Positions 1-9,366 are shown, numbered from the stretch's first letter. The stretch: 64,000 nucleotides of DNA from Pseudomonas fluorescens (GCF_001623525.1 NZ_CP015225.1:434001-498000), one strand, 5' to 3'. Notes: a model not told the origin generated them from the sequence alone. Numbers and translations are program-made.

Positions 1-785
1 GGCCATTGCAACTGGCGCTTTCCCACGACGAAGAGATCGGTTGCGTGGGGGTGCGGCGCTTGCTCGACGTGCTGCACCTGGCGCCGGTGCGACCGTTTCT
101 GTGCGTGATCGGCGAGCCGACCAACATGCAATTCGTGCTCGGCCACAAGGGCAAGGGTTCCTATCGCACCTACTGTCGCGGCCTGGAAGCGCACTCATCG
201 CTGGCACCGCGCTCGGTCAATGCGATTCACGTGGCCTGCGATTTCATCGCGGCGTTGCGCCAGAGCCAGCAGCAATTGCAGGAGCAAGGCGCCCAGGACG
301 CGGATTACGACGTGCCCTACAGCACCGTGCATGTCGGGCAGATTGTCGGCGGCAAGGCACTGAACATCGTGCCAAACCTGTGCACCCTGGATTTCGAAGT
401 GCGCAATTTGCCGGACGATGATCTGGACCTGTTCCTGGAGCAACTGCGTGAGCGCGCCGAGGTGATCGTGCGCGAGGCGAAAAAACTCTCCAGCGTCGCG
501 GACATCGAGATCGAAACCCTGAATGTCTATCCGGGCCTCGACACCCATCCGAGCGTCGAAGCCGTGCGCTTCCTGAAAAACTTCGCCACCCCGGGCACCG
601 GCACCGCCAAGGTCTCCTTCGGCACCGAGGGCGGCCTGTTCAAGCAGCGTCTGGATGTACCCGTGGTGGTCTGCGGCCCAGGCTCCATCGAACAGGCGCA
701 CAAGCCTGACGAGTTCATTGAGATCAGCCAGATGGACGCGGGGGAGCGGTTTTTGGAGGGGTTGTTGGGGTCGTTGAAAATCTAA
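1..785 (+). CDS. Acetylornithine deacetylase-like M20 peptidase (5' truncated by window edge)
   Basis: Metal-dependent amidohydrolase of the M20/ArgE family, which removes the acetyl group from N-acetylornithine or a related N-acyl amino acid. The reading frame is already open at base 1, so the N-terminus lies outside the window. Visible are the SHDEE segment, which carries the paired catalytic and metal-binding Glu, a GHKGKGSYRTYCRG-type dimerisation/lid start with the nearby AHSS segment, and a C-terminal TEGGLF and GPG(S) IEQAHKPDEF block with the late metal-binding His. The gene stands just upstream of an aldehyde dehydrogenase and a tartrate dehydrogenase, so it may serve catabolism rather than arginine synthesis. 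That role is inference; the family assignment is firm. Confidence 0.85.
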   Translation, partial: PLQLALSHDEEIGCVGVRRLLDVLHLAPVRPFLCVIGEPTNMQFVLGHKGKGSYRTYCRGLEAHSSLAPRSVNAIHVACDFIAALRQSQQQLQEQGAQDADYDVPYSTVHVGQIVGGKALNIVPNLCTLDFEVRNLPDDDLDLFLEQLRERAEVIVREAKKLSSVADIEIETLNVYPGLDTHPSVEAVRFLKNFATPGTGTAKVSFGTEGGLFKQRLDVPVVVCGPGSIEQAHKPDEFIEISQMDAGERFLEGLLGSLKI

Positions 786-803
786 GCCATGTACATGACT
801 AAA

Positions 804-892
804 TGTGGGAGCGGGCTTGCCCGCGAAGGCGATGTGTCAGTTGACGATGAGTTGACTGGCACGCCGCTTTCGCGAGCAAGCCCGCTCCCACA
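804..892. repeat. REP doublet (REPIN-type) palindromic repeat
   Basis: Two inverted copies of a Pseudomonas REP unit, TGTGGGAGCGGGCTTGCCCG at 804 and its reverse at 869-892, enclose about 40 bases. It lies in the 254-base gap between the deacetylase and aldehyde dehydrogenase genes. The transcript can fold into a long hairpin, which may end or stabilise the upstream message. Confidence 0.9.
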
Positions 893-1039
893 TAGGCTTC
901 AGTGGTGACGCTGACACCTCGGTAGAGCCTGCCGTCCCACCGCGAAATTTCAGCATCCAACACTGCCCAATCCCCGCTTTCAGCATCCTGCCCCGCGGCA
1001 TCTCCCTAGACTGGAGCTACCTCGGAACAGGACGCGACC

Positions 1040-2497
1040 ATGCTCAAGAATCGATTGAAAGACCCCAGCCTGTTGGCAGAACTCGCTTACGTCGACGGTC
1101 AGTGGATCGGTGCCGACAACGCCGCCACCCTTGACGTCATCGACCCGGCCACCGGCCATTCGCTGGCTCGTGTACCCGCGATGCAAGGCGTGGAAACCCG
1201 GCGTGCCATCGAGGCCGCCGAGCGCGCCTGGCCAGCGTGGCGCGCGCGTCCGGCGGCGGAGCGGGCAGCGCTGTTGGAGCGCTGGTATCAGGCCATGATG
1301 GACAACCTCGACGACCTCGCGCTGATCATGACGTGCGAACAGGGCAAGCCGTTGAGCGAAGCCAAAGGCGAAATCCGCTACGGGGCCGGTTTCGCCAAAT
1401 GGTTTGCCGAAGAGGCCCGGCGGGTCTATGGCGAGACCATCCCGGCGCCCAGCGGCGACCGACGCCTGCTCACGCTCAAGCAGCCGGTGGGTGTCTGTGC
1501 CGCGATCACCCCATGGAATTTCCCCAATGCGATGATCACTCGCAAGTGCGCACCGGCCTTGGCGGCGGGGTGCCCGGTCATCGTCAAACCCTCGGACCTG
1601 ACTCCCTTGTCGGCCCTGGCCCTGGCGGTGCTGGCCGAGCGGGTCGGGATTCCGGCCGGGGTGTTCAATGTCGTGACGGGTATGCCCGCCGGTATCGGCG
1701 AAGAACTGACCGGCAACCCGACGGTGCGCAAGATTTCCTTTACCGGTTCGACGGCGGTCGGGCGTTTGTTGATGCGCCAGAGCGCCGAGCACATCAAGCG
1801 CTTGAGCCTGGAGCTGGGCGGCAACGCGCCGTTCATCGTGTTTGACGATGCGGACCTGGAGCAAGCCGTCGCCGGCATCATGCTCAGCAAGTTTCGCAAC
1901 GCCGGCCAGACCTGCGTCTGCGCCAACCGCATCCTGGTGCAGGACGGTATCTACGAACGCTTCGCCGCGCGGCTGGTGGAGGAGGTGGGCAAGCTCAAGG
2001 TCGGCAATGGGCTGGAGGCTGGCGTGATGATCGGCCCGCTGATCAACCTCGCTGCGGTGAACAAAGTTGCCCGGCACATCGACGATGCGTTGAGCCAGGG
2101 CGCGCGCCTGCTCTGTGGTGGCGTTCCCGAGGGCGACAGTCAGTTCGTCCAGCCAACGGTACTGGGCGAGGCCCACGCCGGGATGTTGCTGGCCAACGAA
2201 GAAACCTTCGGCCCGGTGGCTCCGCTGATGCGCTTTACTACAGAAGAGCAGGCCCTGGCCCTGGCCAATGCGACGCCGTATGGCCTGGGCGCTTATTACT
2301 TCACCCAGGACCTGCGCCGCTCATGGCGTTTCGGCGAGGCGCTGGAGTTCGGCATGGTCGGGCTCAACACCGGGATCATTTCCATGGAAGTCGCGCCCTT
2401 CGGCGGCATCAAGCAGTCGGGCCTGGGGCGCGAAGGCAGCAAGTACGGCCTGGACGAATACCTTGAAGTCAAAGCCTTCCACATCGGTGGGTTGTGA
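1040..2497 (+). CDS. NAD(P)-dependent succinate-semialdehyde dehydrogenase family protein
   Basis: Aldehyde dehydrogenase of 485 residues, the usual length for GabD-type enzymes, which oxidise succinate semialdehyde or a similar omega-aldehyde acid to the acid. All catalytic elements are present: the TPWNFP motif with catalytic Asn160, the cofactor-binding Lys183 in VIVKPS, FTGSTAVG at about 234-241, general base Glu258 in LELGG and nucleophile Cys292 in NAGQTC. The RKCAPALAAG segment is typical of the GabD subgroup. A GABA-type aminotransferase lies 4 kb downstream, and the two could act in sequence. The exact aldehyde cannot be read from sequence. Confidence 0.88.
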   Translation: MLKNRLKDPSLLAELAYVDGQWIGADNAATLDVIDPATGHSLARVPAMQGVETRRAIEAAERAWPAWRARPAAERAALLERWYQAMMDNLDDLALIMTCEQGKPLSEAKGEIRYGAGFAKWFAEEARRVYGETIPAPSGDRRLLTLKQPVGVCAAITPWNFPNAMITRKCAPALAAGCPVIVKPSDLTPLSALALAVLAERVGIPAGVFNVVTGMPAGIGEELTGNPTVRKISFTGSTAVGRLLMRQSAEHIKRLSLELGGNAPFIVFDDADLEQAVAGIMLSKFRNAGQTCVCANRILVQDGIYERFAARLVEEVGKLKVGNGLEAGVMIGPLINLAAVNKVARHIDDALSQGARLLCGGVPEGDSQFVQPTVLGEAHAGMLLANEETFGPVAPLMRFTTEEQALALANATPYGLGAYYFTQDLRRSWRFGEALEFGMVGLNTGIISMEVAPFGGIKQSGLGREGSKYGLDEYLEVKAFHIGGL

Positions 2498-2537
2498 TGC
2501 GACCGTCATTTGAACAGACACCAGGGAGCCACGATTG

Positions 2538-3617
2538 ATGAGCAAACCATTTCGAATCGCTGCCATTGCCGGCGATGGCATCGGCAAGGAAGTCCTGCCG
2601 GAAGGGCTGCGGGTACTGGAGCAAGCCGCGAAAAAGTGGCAGTTGTCGCTGGACATCGAAGTGCTCGATTGGGCCCATTGCGATTACTACTTGGAACACG
2701 GGCAGATGATGCCCGCCGACTGGTTCGAACAGCTCAAGGACTTCGACGCCATTTACTTCGGCGCCGTGGGCTGGCCGGACAAGGTGCCGGATCATGTTTC
2801 CCTGTGGGGCTCGCTGCTCAAGTTCCGTCGCGACTTCGACCAGTACGTGAACATCCGCCCGGTGCGGCTGTTCCCGGGCGTGCCGTGCCCCCTGGCCGGG
2901 CGCAAGGCGGGGGACATCGACTTCGTGGTGATTCGTGAAAACACCGAGGGCGAATACTCTTCCATCGGCGGCAAGATGTTCGAGGGCACCGAGCATGAGT
3001 TCGTGCTGCAGGAGTCGGTGTTCACCCGGCGCGGGGTCGACCGGATCCTGAAGTTCGCTTTCGACCTGGCCCAGACCCGACCGCGCAAACGGTTGACAGC
3101 GGCAACCAAGTCCAACGGCATTTCCATCAGCATGCCGTATTGGGACGAGCGCACGGCGTTGATGGCCGGGCGGTACCCGGATGTGCAGTGGGACAAGCAA
3201 CACATCGACATCCTGTGCGCTCGCTTCGTTTTGCAGCCCGACCGGTTTGATGTGGTGGTGGCGTCGAATCTGTTCGGCGACATCCTTTCCGACCTGGGCC
3301 CGGCCTGCGCCGGCACTATCGGCATCGCACCGTCGGCCAACCTTGATCCGGAACGCCGCTACCCGTCGCTGTTTGAACCGGTGCATGGCTCGGCCCCCGA
3401 TATCTATGGGCAGAACATCGCCAACCCGATCGCGATGATCTGGTCCGGCGCCTTGATGCTCGACTTCCTGGGTAACGGCGATGAACGCTACCGCGCGGCC
3501 CATGATGGGATTCTCAAGGCCATCGAACAGGTGATCGCCGAAGGCCCCATCACCCCCGACCTGGGTGGACAAGGCTCGACCCAGGATGTTGGCCAGGCCA
3601 TCGCCGCGGCGCTCTGA
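2538..3617 (+). CDS. Tartrate dehydrogenase/decarboxylase (isocitrate/isopropylmalate dehydrogenase superfamily)
   Basis: NAD-dependent beta-decarboxylating dehydrogenase of 359 residues. TtuC-type members act on tartrate, meso-tartrate and D-malate in the cytosol. It has the IAGDGIGKEV start, the substrate-binding Arg residues around RPVRLFPGV, the IRENTEGEYS segment and the metal-binding signature NLFGDILSDLGPACAGTIG. The ATG at 2538 is preferred over an in-frame TTG one codon earlier because AGGGAG lies nine bases upstream of it. The 40-base gap after the aldehyde dehydrogenase suggests co-transcription. D-malate dehydrogenase (DmlA) is the nearest alternative name. Confidence 0.85.
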   Translation: MSKPFRIAAIAGDGIGKEVLPEGLRVLEQAAKKWQLSLDIEVLDWAHCDYYLEHGQMMPADWFEQLKDFDAIYFGAVGWPDKVPDHVSLWGSLLKFRRDFDQYVNIRPVRLFPGVPCPLAGRKAGDIDFVVIRENTEGEYSSIGGKMFEGTEHEFVLQESVFTRRGVDRILKFAFDLAQTRPRKRLTAATKSNGISISMPYWDERTALMAGRYPDVQWDKQHIDILCARFVLQPDRFDVVVASNLFGDILSDLGPACAGTIGIAPSANLDPERRYPSLFEPVHGSAPDIYGQNIANPIAMIWSGALMLDFLGNGDERYRAAHDGILKAIEQVIAEGPITPDLGGQGSTQDVGQAIAAAL

Positions 3618-3645
3618 GGCTTGATCCAACCTGTTGACACCTTTT

Positions 3646-3668
3646 GCCCGCCCACACGGCGGGCTTTT
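3646..3668 (+). terminator. Rho-independent terminator after the tartrate dehydrogenase gene
   Basis: A perfect 7-bp G+C stem (GCCCGCC / GGCGGGC) with a CACAC loop is followed by TTTT, 28 bases after the stop codon. It sits between convergent genes, and upstream of the stem there is also a short TTTT, so it may work on both strands. Confidence 0.85.
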
Positions 3669-3748
3669 CTTATTCCAGATCGACCACCCACTTCACTCCC
3701 GCCACCAATCCCTTGCTCGCGATAGCGCCAGTGCTGCCGTACACCGGA

Positions 3749-4456
3749 TTACTTGACGACGTACACCTTGCGCACATAAACGCTGCTTTTCCAGGCACAC
3801 GGGGCATTCAGCGGGACGAATACGGTATCGCCGGTGTTGACCGTCAAGTCGCTGCCGTCGGCTGCCTGTAAGGTGACGCTGCCTTCGAGCAGGTGCATCA
3901 GTTCATGCAGTTTGTGCGGTCGTGACTTGCGGGTGTAGGGCGTCGAATCCCAGATACCGATGCGCAGGTTGCTCACTTCTTCGACAAACAGATTGTGCGA
4001 GCGACATTGCGGTGGCGGGCTGAGCAGGATCTCGTCATCCGGGGCTGCGGAAGGCGAGAGCAGGGTGTGGGCGGGGAGTGCCGTCAGTCCGGGAAGGTGC
4101 GCTTCGATGCGCTGGGTGTCGGCACAGAAGGCCCAAAGCGAGCCGGGTTGCGCCTCGACCTCAAGCGCGGTCCTCCGACCGATCACCGCGCTTTCACCTG
4201 GCTTGAGCTGCAGCGTCTGCCCTTGGCTGCGCAGCGTTACTGCGCCGGCATGCACCACGAGCGTCTCACTGAAGGGGTATTCATCGACGCTGAACAGCCC
4301 GCTCGCCCGGACCACGCCGGCAGTCATGCCATCCTCTCCGGCATAGGCGATGAGGCGGTCGAACGGATCCTTGGCGCCCAGTGAACCCGGGGTGAACGGG
4401 GTTGAGGCAAGACTGCCATCGGCGTGTGCCAACAGCACTGCAGTGGGTTCGAGCAT
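3749..4456 (-). CDS. Bicupin domain protein
   Basis: Protein of 235 residues with two cupin-like beta-barrel halves. The N-terminal half has a FSETLVVHAGAVTLRSQG stretch and the C-terminal half the HKLHELMHLLEGSVTLQ and GDTVFVPLNAPCAWKS stretches, the latter typical of the cupin_3/DUF861 group (EutQ, ureidoglycine aminohydrolase relatives). The second half keeps His and Glu residues that could bind metal; the first half looks degenerate. It follows the acetyltransferase gene by 41 bases on the same strand, and the two are probably one operon. No reaction can be assigned. Confidence 0.75.
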   Translation of the reverse strand: MLEPTAVLLAHADGSLASTPFTPGSLGAKDPFDRLIAYAGEDGMTAGVVRASGLFSVDEYPFSETLVVHAGAVTLRSQGQTLQLKPGESAVIGRRTALEVEAQPGSLWAFCADTQRIEAHLPGLTALPAHTLLSPSAAPDDEILLSPPPQCRSHNLFVEEVSNLRIGIWDSTPYTRKSRPHKLHELMHLLEGSVTLQAADGSDLTVNTGDTVFVPLNAPCAWKSSVYVRKVYVVK

Positions 4457-4497
4457 GAAGATGATTCTCCAGGGAGCATTGAGGGACGTGTGGGTTT

Positions 4498-5355
4498 TCA
4501 GCCAATGGCCTGGGTCACCGGCGCAAATTGCCGAACCGCACCGCTAGCCTGCGGGGGCGTGCCCCGTGCCATTTGGGCGACGGTGTCGACTTGCTTGAGC
4601 CCGGCTTCTTCCAGCCAAGGGGCCAGACCGCTGTTTGAGGGAATGTCGATGCGAACGAATGCCCCCGGCACTTGGGCCAGCAGTACGGCGATCAAGTGCT
4701 GAGCCTGTTCCAGGGTCTGGGCGATGACCGGGCCAATGCAGCGACCACGGCCAAAGGGGCGCAGCAGGGCGAAAGCGCACAGGTGACCGTCCTGTTCGAT
4801 ACCCACGCAATGTTCAACGACACCGAACAGGTCATTGAGTACGGCGGTTCGTTCCAGCCCGCTCCCGGCATTGGCCAGTTTGATCAACTCGGCGTGATCG
4901 GCTTCGTCCAGCACGCGGCAGTGCTCGCCGGCGGCCAGTTCTTGCGGGGCCGGCACCAGCGCTTGCCCTTGATGCTGCTGGATATGCCCAAAATCCACGA
5001 ACCCCTGGCTGGCATACAGCGGGGCACCGGCCAGCGTCGCATTGAGGATGGCGGTTCGCGAGCCGCAAGCCTCGATTGCCAGTTCCATCAGTTTGCGACC
5101 GATTCCCTGGCCTTGATATTCATCGTCGACAATCACCAGGCCGATCGTGGCGTAATCCCCCTGGGCGCAGGTGAACGCCGTGCCAATCAAACGGCCCTGG
5201 TCTTCCACGACAAAACCCTGGGCAACACGTTGCAACATCGCCCAGTCTTCCAGGCGATGGGGCCACTTCAACTGCACGGACAAGGCATGGGCCGCAGGCA
5301 CGTCGGCGGCGGTCATGGCGCGATAGAAGTAAGTAGGGCGTTGCGAAATGGACAT
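4498..5355 (-). CDS. GNAT family N-acetyltransferase
   Basis: Protein of 285 residues. An N-terminal GNAT domain (about 10-140) carries the acetyl-CoA loop DDEYQGQGIGRKLM, followed by a second, GNAT-like C-terminal half (about 140-275), as in the two-domain acetyltransferases found near amino-acid catabolic genes. It acetylates an unknown amine. The start follows the ORF's first ATG. Co-directional with the bicupin gene downstream. Confidence 0.78.
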   Translation of the reverse strand: MSISQRPTYFYRAMTAADVPAAHALSVQLKWPHRLEDWAMLQRVAQGFVVEDQGRLIGTAFTCAQGDYATIGLVIVDDEYQGQGIGRKLMELAIEACGSRTAILNATLAGAPLYASQGFVDFGHIQQHQGQALVPAPQELAAGEHCRVLDEADHAELIKLANAGSGLERTAVLNDLFGVVEHCVGIEQDGHLCAFALLRPFGRGRCIGPVIAQTLEQAQHLIAVLLAQVPGAFVRIDIPSNSGLAPWLEEAGLKQVDTVAQMARGTPPQASGAVRQFAPVTQAIG

Positions 5356-5580
5356 GGCAGATCACCATAAAATAAGGGGCGAAATCGGATGGATGTGTGC
5401 GCTGAAAGTCTTTGTATCTCACCTGCCATCGGGCCTGGCAAGGGCGGCAAATCGATTCGGTATCTTCCGTAAGCAACGGCTCTGCCGGCCACATTTCTTG
5501 CTCAAATCAGACGCTTGGCCAGCAGTAAATACCGGGTCGTTTTTTCGCTGTTCAGATCGAAACCAGAGATCATCGAGGGC

Positions 5581-6507
5581 TCAATAGTTACGCTCACGAT
5601 CAACCAGGCCCAGCATCGATTTGCCCCGTTGATGCCGGCGGATGTTCTCCAACAACACGCCAAAGGCACTTTCAGGCTGAGTCATCGCCGCGATGTGCGG
5701 CGTCAACAGTATCTGCGGATGGTGCCAGAAGGGGTGATCCATCGGTGCCGGCTCCTGCTCCAGCACGTCCAGCACCGCGGCGCTGATCTGGCCGTCGGCA
5801 AGGGCTTCAAGCAGGTCCGCTTCCACCAGGTGCCCACCCCGGCCCATGTTGACCAACGCTGCGCCCTTGGGCAGGTGTTGGAACAGCTGGCGGTTGAGGA
5901 TCCCTCGGGTCTGCTCGGTCAACGGCAGGACGCACAGTACAATGTCGCATTGACCGAGAAAGGTCGGCAATTGCTTGTCGCCAGCAAAGCACACGACCCC
6001 CTCGATGTCATGCTCGCTGCGGGCCCAGCCCGACAAGGCAAAACCAAAGGTCTTCAAGGTGGCGAGTATCTGCCGTGCCTGCAAACCCAGGCCCATTACG
6101 CCCACCCGGCGTTGCCCGGCGGGCACCAGCCGGTGCGCTTGCCAGCACCGTTCGGCCTGTTGCTGGCGATAGCGCAACATGTCCCGGTGCAGGCTGAGCA
6201 CGGCGAAACTGGCGTACTCGCACATGCCCTGGCTGATGCCCGGGTCGAGCAAGCGCACCACCGGCAGCGTCGTAGGCAACCGGCTCAGGTCAAGTTGATC
6301 CACACCGGCCGACAGGGCAAACAGCACCTGCAGATTCGGCAACAGCGTTTCGACGTCGTCCGGCGCCTGCCAGGCCGCCAGGTACTGGATATCCCGCGGG
6401 TCGCCGATGTCTGGCCAGGCACGCCATTCGATGTCCGGCGCGTGTTCGGCGAATAGGCGCCGCCAGTGTTCGCCGCGTACCGGGTCAGCTTTATAGAGCA
6501 GGGCCAT
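5581..6507 (-). CDS. ghrA: Glyoxylate/hydroxypyruvate reductase A (D-2-hydroxyacid dehydrogenase family)
   Basis: Cytosolic NAD(P)H-dependent reductase of 308 residues, the length of GhrA. It converts glyoxylate to glycolate and hydroxypyruvate to glycerate. Seen are the Rossmann loop GVMGLGLQARQIL, the substrate-binding SAGVDQ segment, catalytic Arg in NMGRGG, the Glu in VLEQEP and the His in LTPHIAAMT. A tartrate dehydrogenase nearby produces hydroxypyruvate-type or glycerate products, so the two could share a pathway; that link is inference. Confidence 0.85.
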   Translation of the reverse strand: MALLYKADPVRGEHWRRLFAEHAPDIEWRAWPDIGDPRDIQYLAAWQAPDDVETLLPNLQVLFALSAGVDQLDLSRLPTTLPVVRLLDPGISQGMCEYASFAVLSLHRDMLRYRQQQAERCWQAHRLVPAGQRRVGVMGLGLQARQILATLKTFGFALSGWARSEHDIEGVVCFAGDKQLPTFLGQCDIVLCVLPLTEQTRGILNRQLFQHLPKGAALVNMGRGGHLVEADLLEALADGQISAAVLDVLEQEPAPMDHPFWHHPQILLTPHIAAMTQPESAFGVLLENIRRHQRGKSMLGLVDRERNY

Positions 6508-6795
6508 GGGTCACTTCTCGCCTGAAATCAAGGAGCCCCTAGCATGCCTCAACGCCAGAGCAGGATCTGTCGAAAGGGCCGGCGTAGCAGCATCGCACTG
6601 CGTTGCAAGGTGCCTTTTGCGGCAGATTCCATGGGGCTGGAATGCCTCTGGAGGATTCTGCTGTTTGCCGGGGTGTAAACAGTCGATCCGAATTTCTCAA
6701 CGACCAAGTTCGGCTTAGACAATCGCGTCGAACGCTTAACCTGTGAACACACCGCAGCCGCTTCCTGGGTGCGAGGCTCACGATGGGAAATGCCA

Positions 6796-8088
6796 ATGAA
6801 CAGTAAAGTCGAAGAAACCCCAAGTTTGCTCCGTCAGCGTGATCAATTCGTGCCACGTGGCCTGGTCACCGCGCACCCGTTGGTGATCGATCGGGCCCAG
6901 GGTTCGGAATTATGGGACGTGGATGGCAAGCGCTACCTGGACTTCGTCGGCGGCATCGGTGTGTTGAACATCGGCCACAATCACCCCAAGGTCGTCGCGG
7001 CTGTGCAGGCCCAGTTGCAGAAGATCTCCCATGCCTGCTTCCAGGTCGTGGCCTACAAGCCTTACCTGGACCTGGCCCAGCGCCTGTGCGAAATGATCGG
7101 CGGCCAGCACGCCTATAAAGCGGCATTTTTCACCTCCGGTGCCGAAGCGGTGGAAAACGCGGTGAAGATCGCCCGGGCCCACACCAACCGCTCGGCCGTG
7201 ATTGCCTTTCGCGGCGGGTTCCATGGCCGGACCTTGCTCGGCACCACGCTGACCGGCATGAGCCAGCCGTACAAACAGAACTTCGGCCCGTTCGCCCCGG
7301 AGGTCTTCCACACGCCGTATCCAAATGCCTATCGCGGCGTCACCAGCGCCATGGCGTTGCAGGCGCTGGACGAGCTGTTGGCCACCCAAGTGGCACCTGA
7401 GCGGGTCGCAGCCATCATCATTGAGCCGGTGCAGGGCGATGGCGGTTTCCTGTCGGCCCCCGCCGAGTTTTTGCAGGGCCTGCGCGCATTGACGCAAAAG
7501 CATGGCATTGTGTTGATTCTCGATGAAATCCAGACCGGTTTCGGTCGTACCGGTAAATGGTTCGGTTTCCAGCACGCTGGCATCCAGCCGGACCTGGTCA
7601 CGGTCGCCAAGAGCCTCGCCGGTGGCTTGCCGTTGTCGGGTGTGGTCGGCAAGGCCGAGATCATGGACGCTCCACTGCCGGGTGGCCTGGGCGGTACGTA
7701 CGGCGGTAATGCGCTGTCGTGCGCGGCGGCGCTGGCGGTGATCGAGGCGTACGAGCAAGAACAGCTGCTGGCCCGTGGCGAAGTCCTGGGTGAGCGCTTG
7801 CGCCAGGGCCTGCTGCATCTGCAAACGCGTTACCCGCAGATCGGCGACGTGCGCGGCAGCGGCTTCATGCTGGCGATCGAACTGATCAAGCATGACGAGG
7901 CGCGGACCCCGGATGCCGATCTGAACCAACGCCTGATCGACGAAGCCCGGGCCGGTGGTTTGCTGGTGATCAAGTGTGGGGTGTACCGCAACGTCTTGCG
8001 CTTCCTGGCGCCGCTGGTGACCAGCGAAGCGCAGATCGACGAAGCGTTGCAGATTCTCGACGGCGCCTTGGCACGCGTCCTGGGCTGA
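6796..8088 (+). CDS. 4-aminobutyrate aminotransferase-type class III aminotransferase
   Basis: PLP-dependent aminotransferase of 430 residues that moves the terminal amino group of GABA or a similar omega-amino acid to 2-oxoglutarate. The PLP site is complete: TSGAEAVENA for phosphate, GGFHGRT, IIEPVQGDGG, LDEIQTGFGRTGKW with Asp243, and the Schiff-base Lys272 in TVAKSLAGGLP. I chose the ATG at 6796 because GGGA lies upstream and homology begins just after; an ATG nine codons earlier is open but lacks a good site. GabT is the nearest name, but the organism probably has a second, canonical gabT elsewhere. Confidence 0.88.
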   Translation: MNSKVEETPSLLRQRDQFVPRGLVTAHPLVIDRAQGSELWDVDGKRYLDFVGGIGVLNIGHNHPKVVAAVQAQLQKISHACFQVVAYKPYLDLAQRLCEMIGGQHAYKAAFFTSGAEAVENAVKIARAHTNRSAVIAFRGGFHGRTLLGTTLTGMSQPYKQNFGPFAPEVFHTPYPNAYRGVTSAMALQALDELLATQVAPERVAAIIIEPVQGDGGFLSAPAEFLQGLRALTQKHGIVLILDEIQTGFGRTGKWFGFQHAGIQPDLVTVAKSLAGGLPLSGVVGKAEIMDAPLPGGLGGTYGGNALSCAAALAVIEAYEQEQLLARGEVLGERLRQGLLHLQTRYPQIGDVRGSGFMLAIELIKHDEARTPDADLNQRLIDEARAGGLLVIKCGVYRNVLRFLAPLVTSEAQIDEALQILDGALARVLG

Positions 8089-8175
8089 TGCCCGCGTTCA
8101 TGACGTTTGCCGGGGCAAGCGTCAGTGGCGGTTAATGGAGCGTTGATCGATGGGACATCATCGGAGGCTTTACAG

Positions 8176-8832
8176 ATGAGGCTGACTGAATATCGGGCGT
8201 TGTTGATCGACTGCGATGAGGTCTTGGTGGATCGGGACTCCGGCGTCTGGACGGCGTTGCAACCGTTGCTGGAAAACCATGGCGAGCCGTTGGACAAAGC
8301 ACAGGTGCTCGCCGATTTTGACGAAGTACTGCAAGCCTTGTACCCGCGTTTCGGCGAACTGGGCTTCAGCGGCTTGCTGTGTTTCGCCCACCGTCAATTG
8401 GCCGAGCGCTGGAAGCTCAAAATCAGTTGGGAGGAGGGCATGAGCTTCGCCCGCTCGGCTGCCAGTTGGACGCTGTTCGAGGATGCGCCGGGTGCGATGC
8501 TCTATCTGCGCAAGTTTTATCGGTTGTTGGTGCAAGGGGATCGCGATGCCGAGGACCGGGGCGTGTTGTGCGAGCGCCTGGGCATCGAGCCTGATGATTT
8601 TATTTCGCTGGCGAGCGACCCGTTGCAGGATCACGATTGGCTGGCGGCCAATGGCCTGAGCGCCGAGACGATTCTTCAGGTGACCCGTCCTGGCGCCCGT
8701 CCACGGTCGGTTGGGGCTGTCTGCCTGATCTGCCGCAACGCCGATAGGTCGCCCGCGCCCTGTGCGGCGGACTACTGCATCAACAGCATGGCTGATCTGG
8801 TCGCTCAGCATCAGCTGTCCTTACGACGCTGA
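8176..8832 (+). CDS. HAD superfamily hydrolase
   Basis: Protein of 218 residues. The nucleophile motif is LLIDCDEVLVD, with the two Asp of DxD but Glu where most phosphatases have Gly-Thr, so it is an atypical motif I. A helical cap follows and the C-terminus has the ADYCINSMADL ending common in HAD phosphatases. The ATG at 8176 is chosen because GGAGG lies eight bases upstream. It is placed between the aminotransferase and its probable regulator. Substrate unknown. Confidence 0.7.
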   Translation: MRLTEYRALLIDCDEVLVDRDSGVWTALQPLLENHGEPLDKAQVLADFDEVLQALYPRFGELGFSGLLCFAHRQLAERWKLKISWEEGMSFARSAASWTLFEDAPGAMLYLRKFYRLLVQGDRDAEDRGVLCERLGIEPDDFISLASDPLQDHDWLAANGLSAETILQVTRPGARPRSVGAVCLICRNADRSPAPCAADYCINSMADLVAQHQLSLRR

Positions 8833-8877
8833 TTTTGTTAGAAGATTGTCTTACAAACGGCAGGCAAGAGGTATGCG

Positions 8878-9366
8878 ATGGAAGGTTTAGCGAAACTGGA
8901 CCGGATCGACATCAGCATTTTGGTAGAGCTTCAAAAAGATGGCCGCATGACCAACGTCAGCCTGGCCGATGCCGTGGGCTTGTCCGCCAGCCCGTGCCTG
9001 CAGCGGGTCAAGCGACTGGAGTCGTTGGGGTACATTTCCAGCTACAAGGCCCATCTGAACCTGGCCAAGATTACCGACTCGGTGACGGTCTTCACCGAAG
9101 TCACCCTGAGCGACCACAAGCGTGAGGACTTCGCCAAGTTCGAATCGAACATCCGCCTGGTGGATGAAGTACTCGAATGCCACCTCATCAGCGGCGGCTA
9201 CGATTACCTGGTGCGCTTCATGACCCGCAGCATCCAGGACTATCAGGACGTGATGGAAAGCCTGTTGGACAAGAACATCGGCATCTCCAAGTACTTCAGC
9301 TACATCGTCATCAAGTCACCGGTGCGCAAGGATGAGATTCCATTGCGCAAGTTGTTGCGGCATTGA
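8878..9366 (+). CDS. Lrp/AsnC family transcriptional regulator
   Basis: DNA-binding regulator of 162 residues. Residues 7-68 form the AsnC helix-turn-helix (LDRIDISILVELQKDGRM, then VSLADAVGLSASPCLQRVKRLE), and the rest is the RAM ligand-binding domain that senses amino acids. AAGAGG lies seven bases upstream of the ATG. Its place at the end of the aminotransferase-HAD block suggests it controls that block in answer to an amino acid; this is inferred from position only. Confidence 0.88.
   Translation: MEGLAKLDRIDISILVELQKDGRMTNVSLADAVGLSASPCLQRVKRLESLGYISSYKAHLNLAKITDSVTVFTEVTLSDHKREDFAKFESNIRLVDEVLECHLISGGYDYLVRFMTRSIQDYQDVMESLLDKNIGISKYFSYIVIKSPVRKDEIPLRKLLRH

Noticed and set aside
980..3629. 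Long minus-strand frames opposite the aldehyde and tartrate dehydrogenase genes.
   Set aside because: Both plus-strand genes have all catalytic motifs; the antisense frames do not resemble any protein.
3672..3755. A minus-strand frame ending GAIASKGLVAGVKWVVDLE just past the bicupin gene stop.
   Set aside because: It looks like a protein C-terminus and may be a gene relic, but it has no start and I could not place it in a family with confidence.
1..9366. Ectoine degradation (doe) cluster.
   Set aside because: Deacetylase, aminotransferase, aldehyde dehydrogenase and AsnC regulator recall doe, but the deacetylase is M20/ArgE-type rather than DoeB-type and ectoine hydrolase is not in view.
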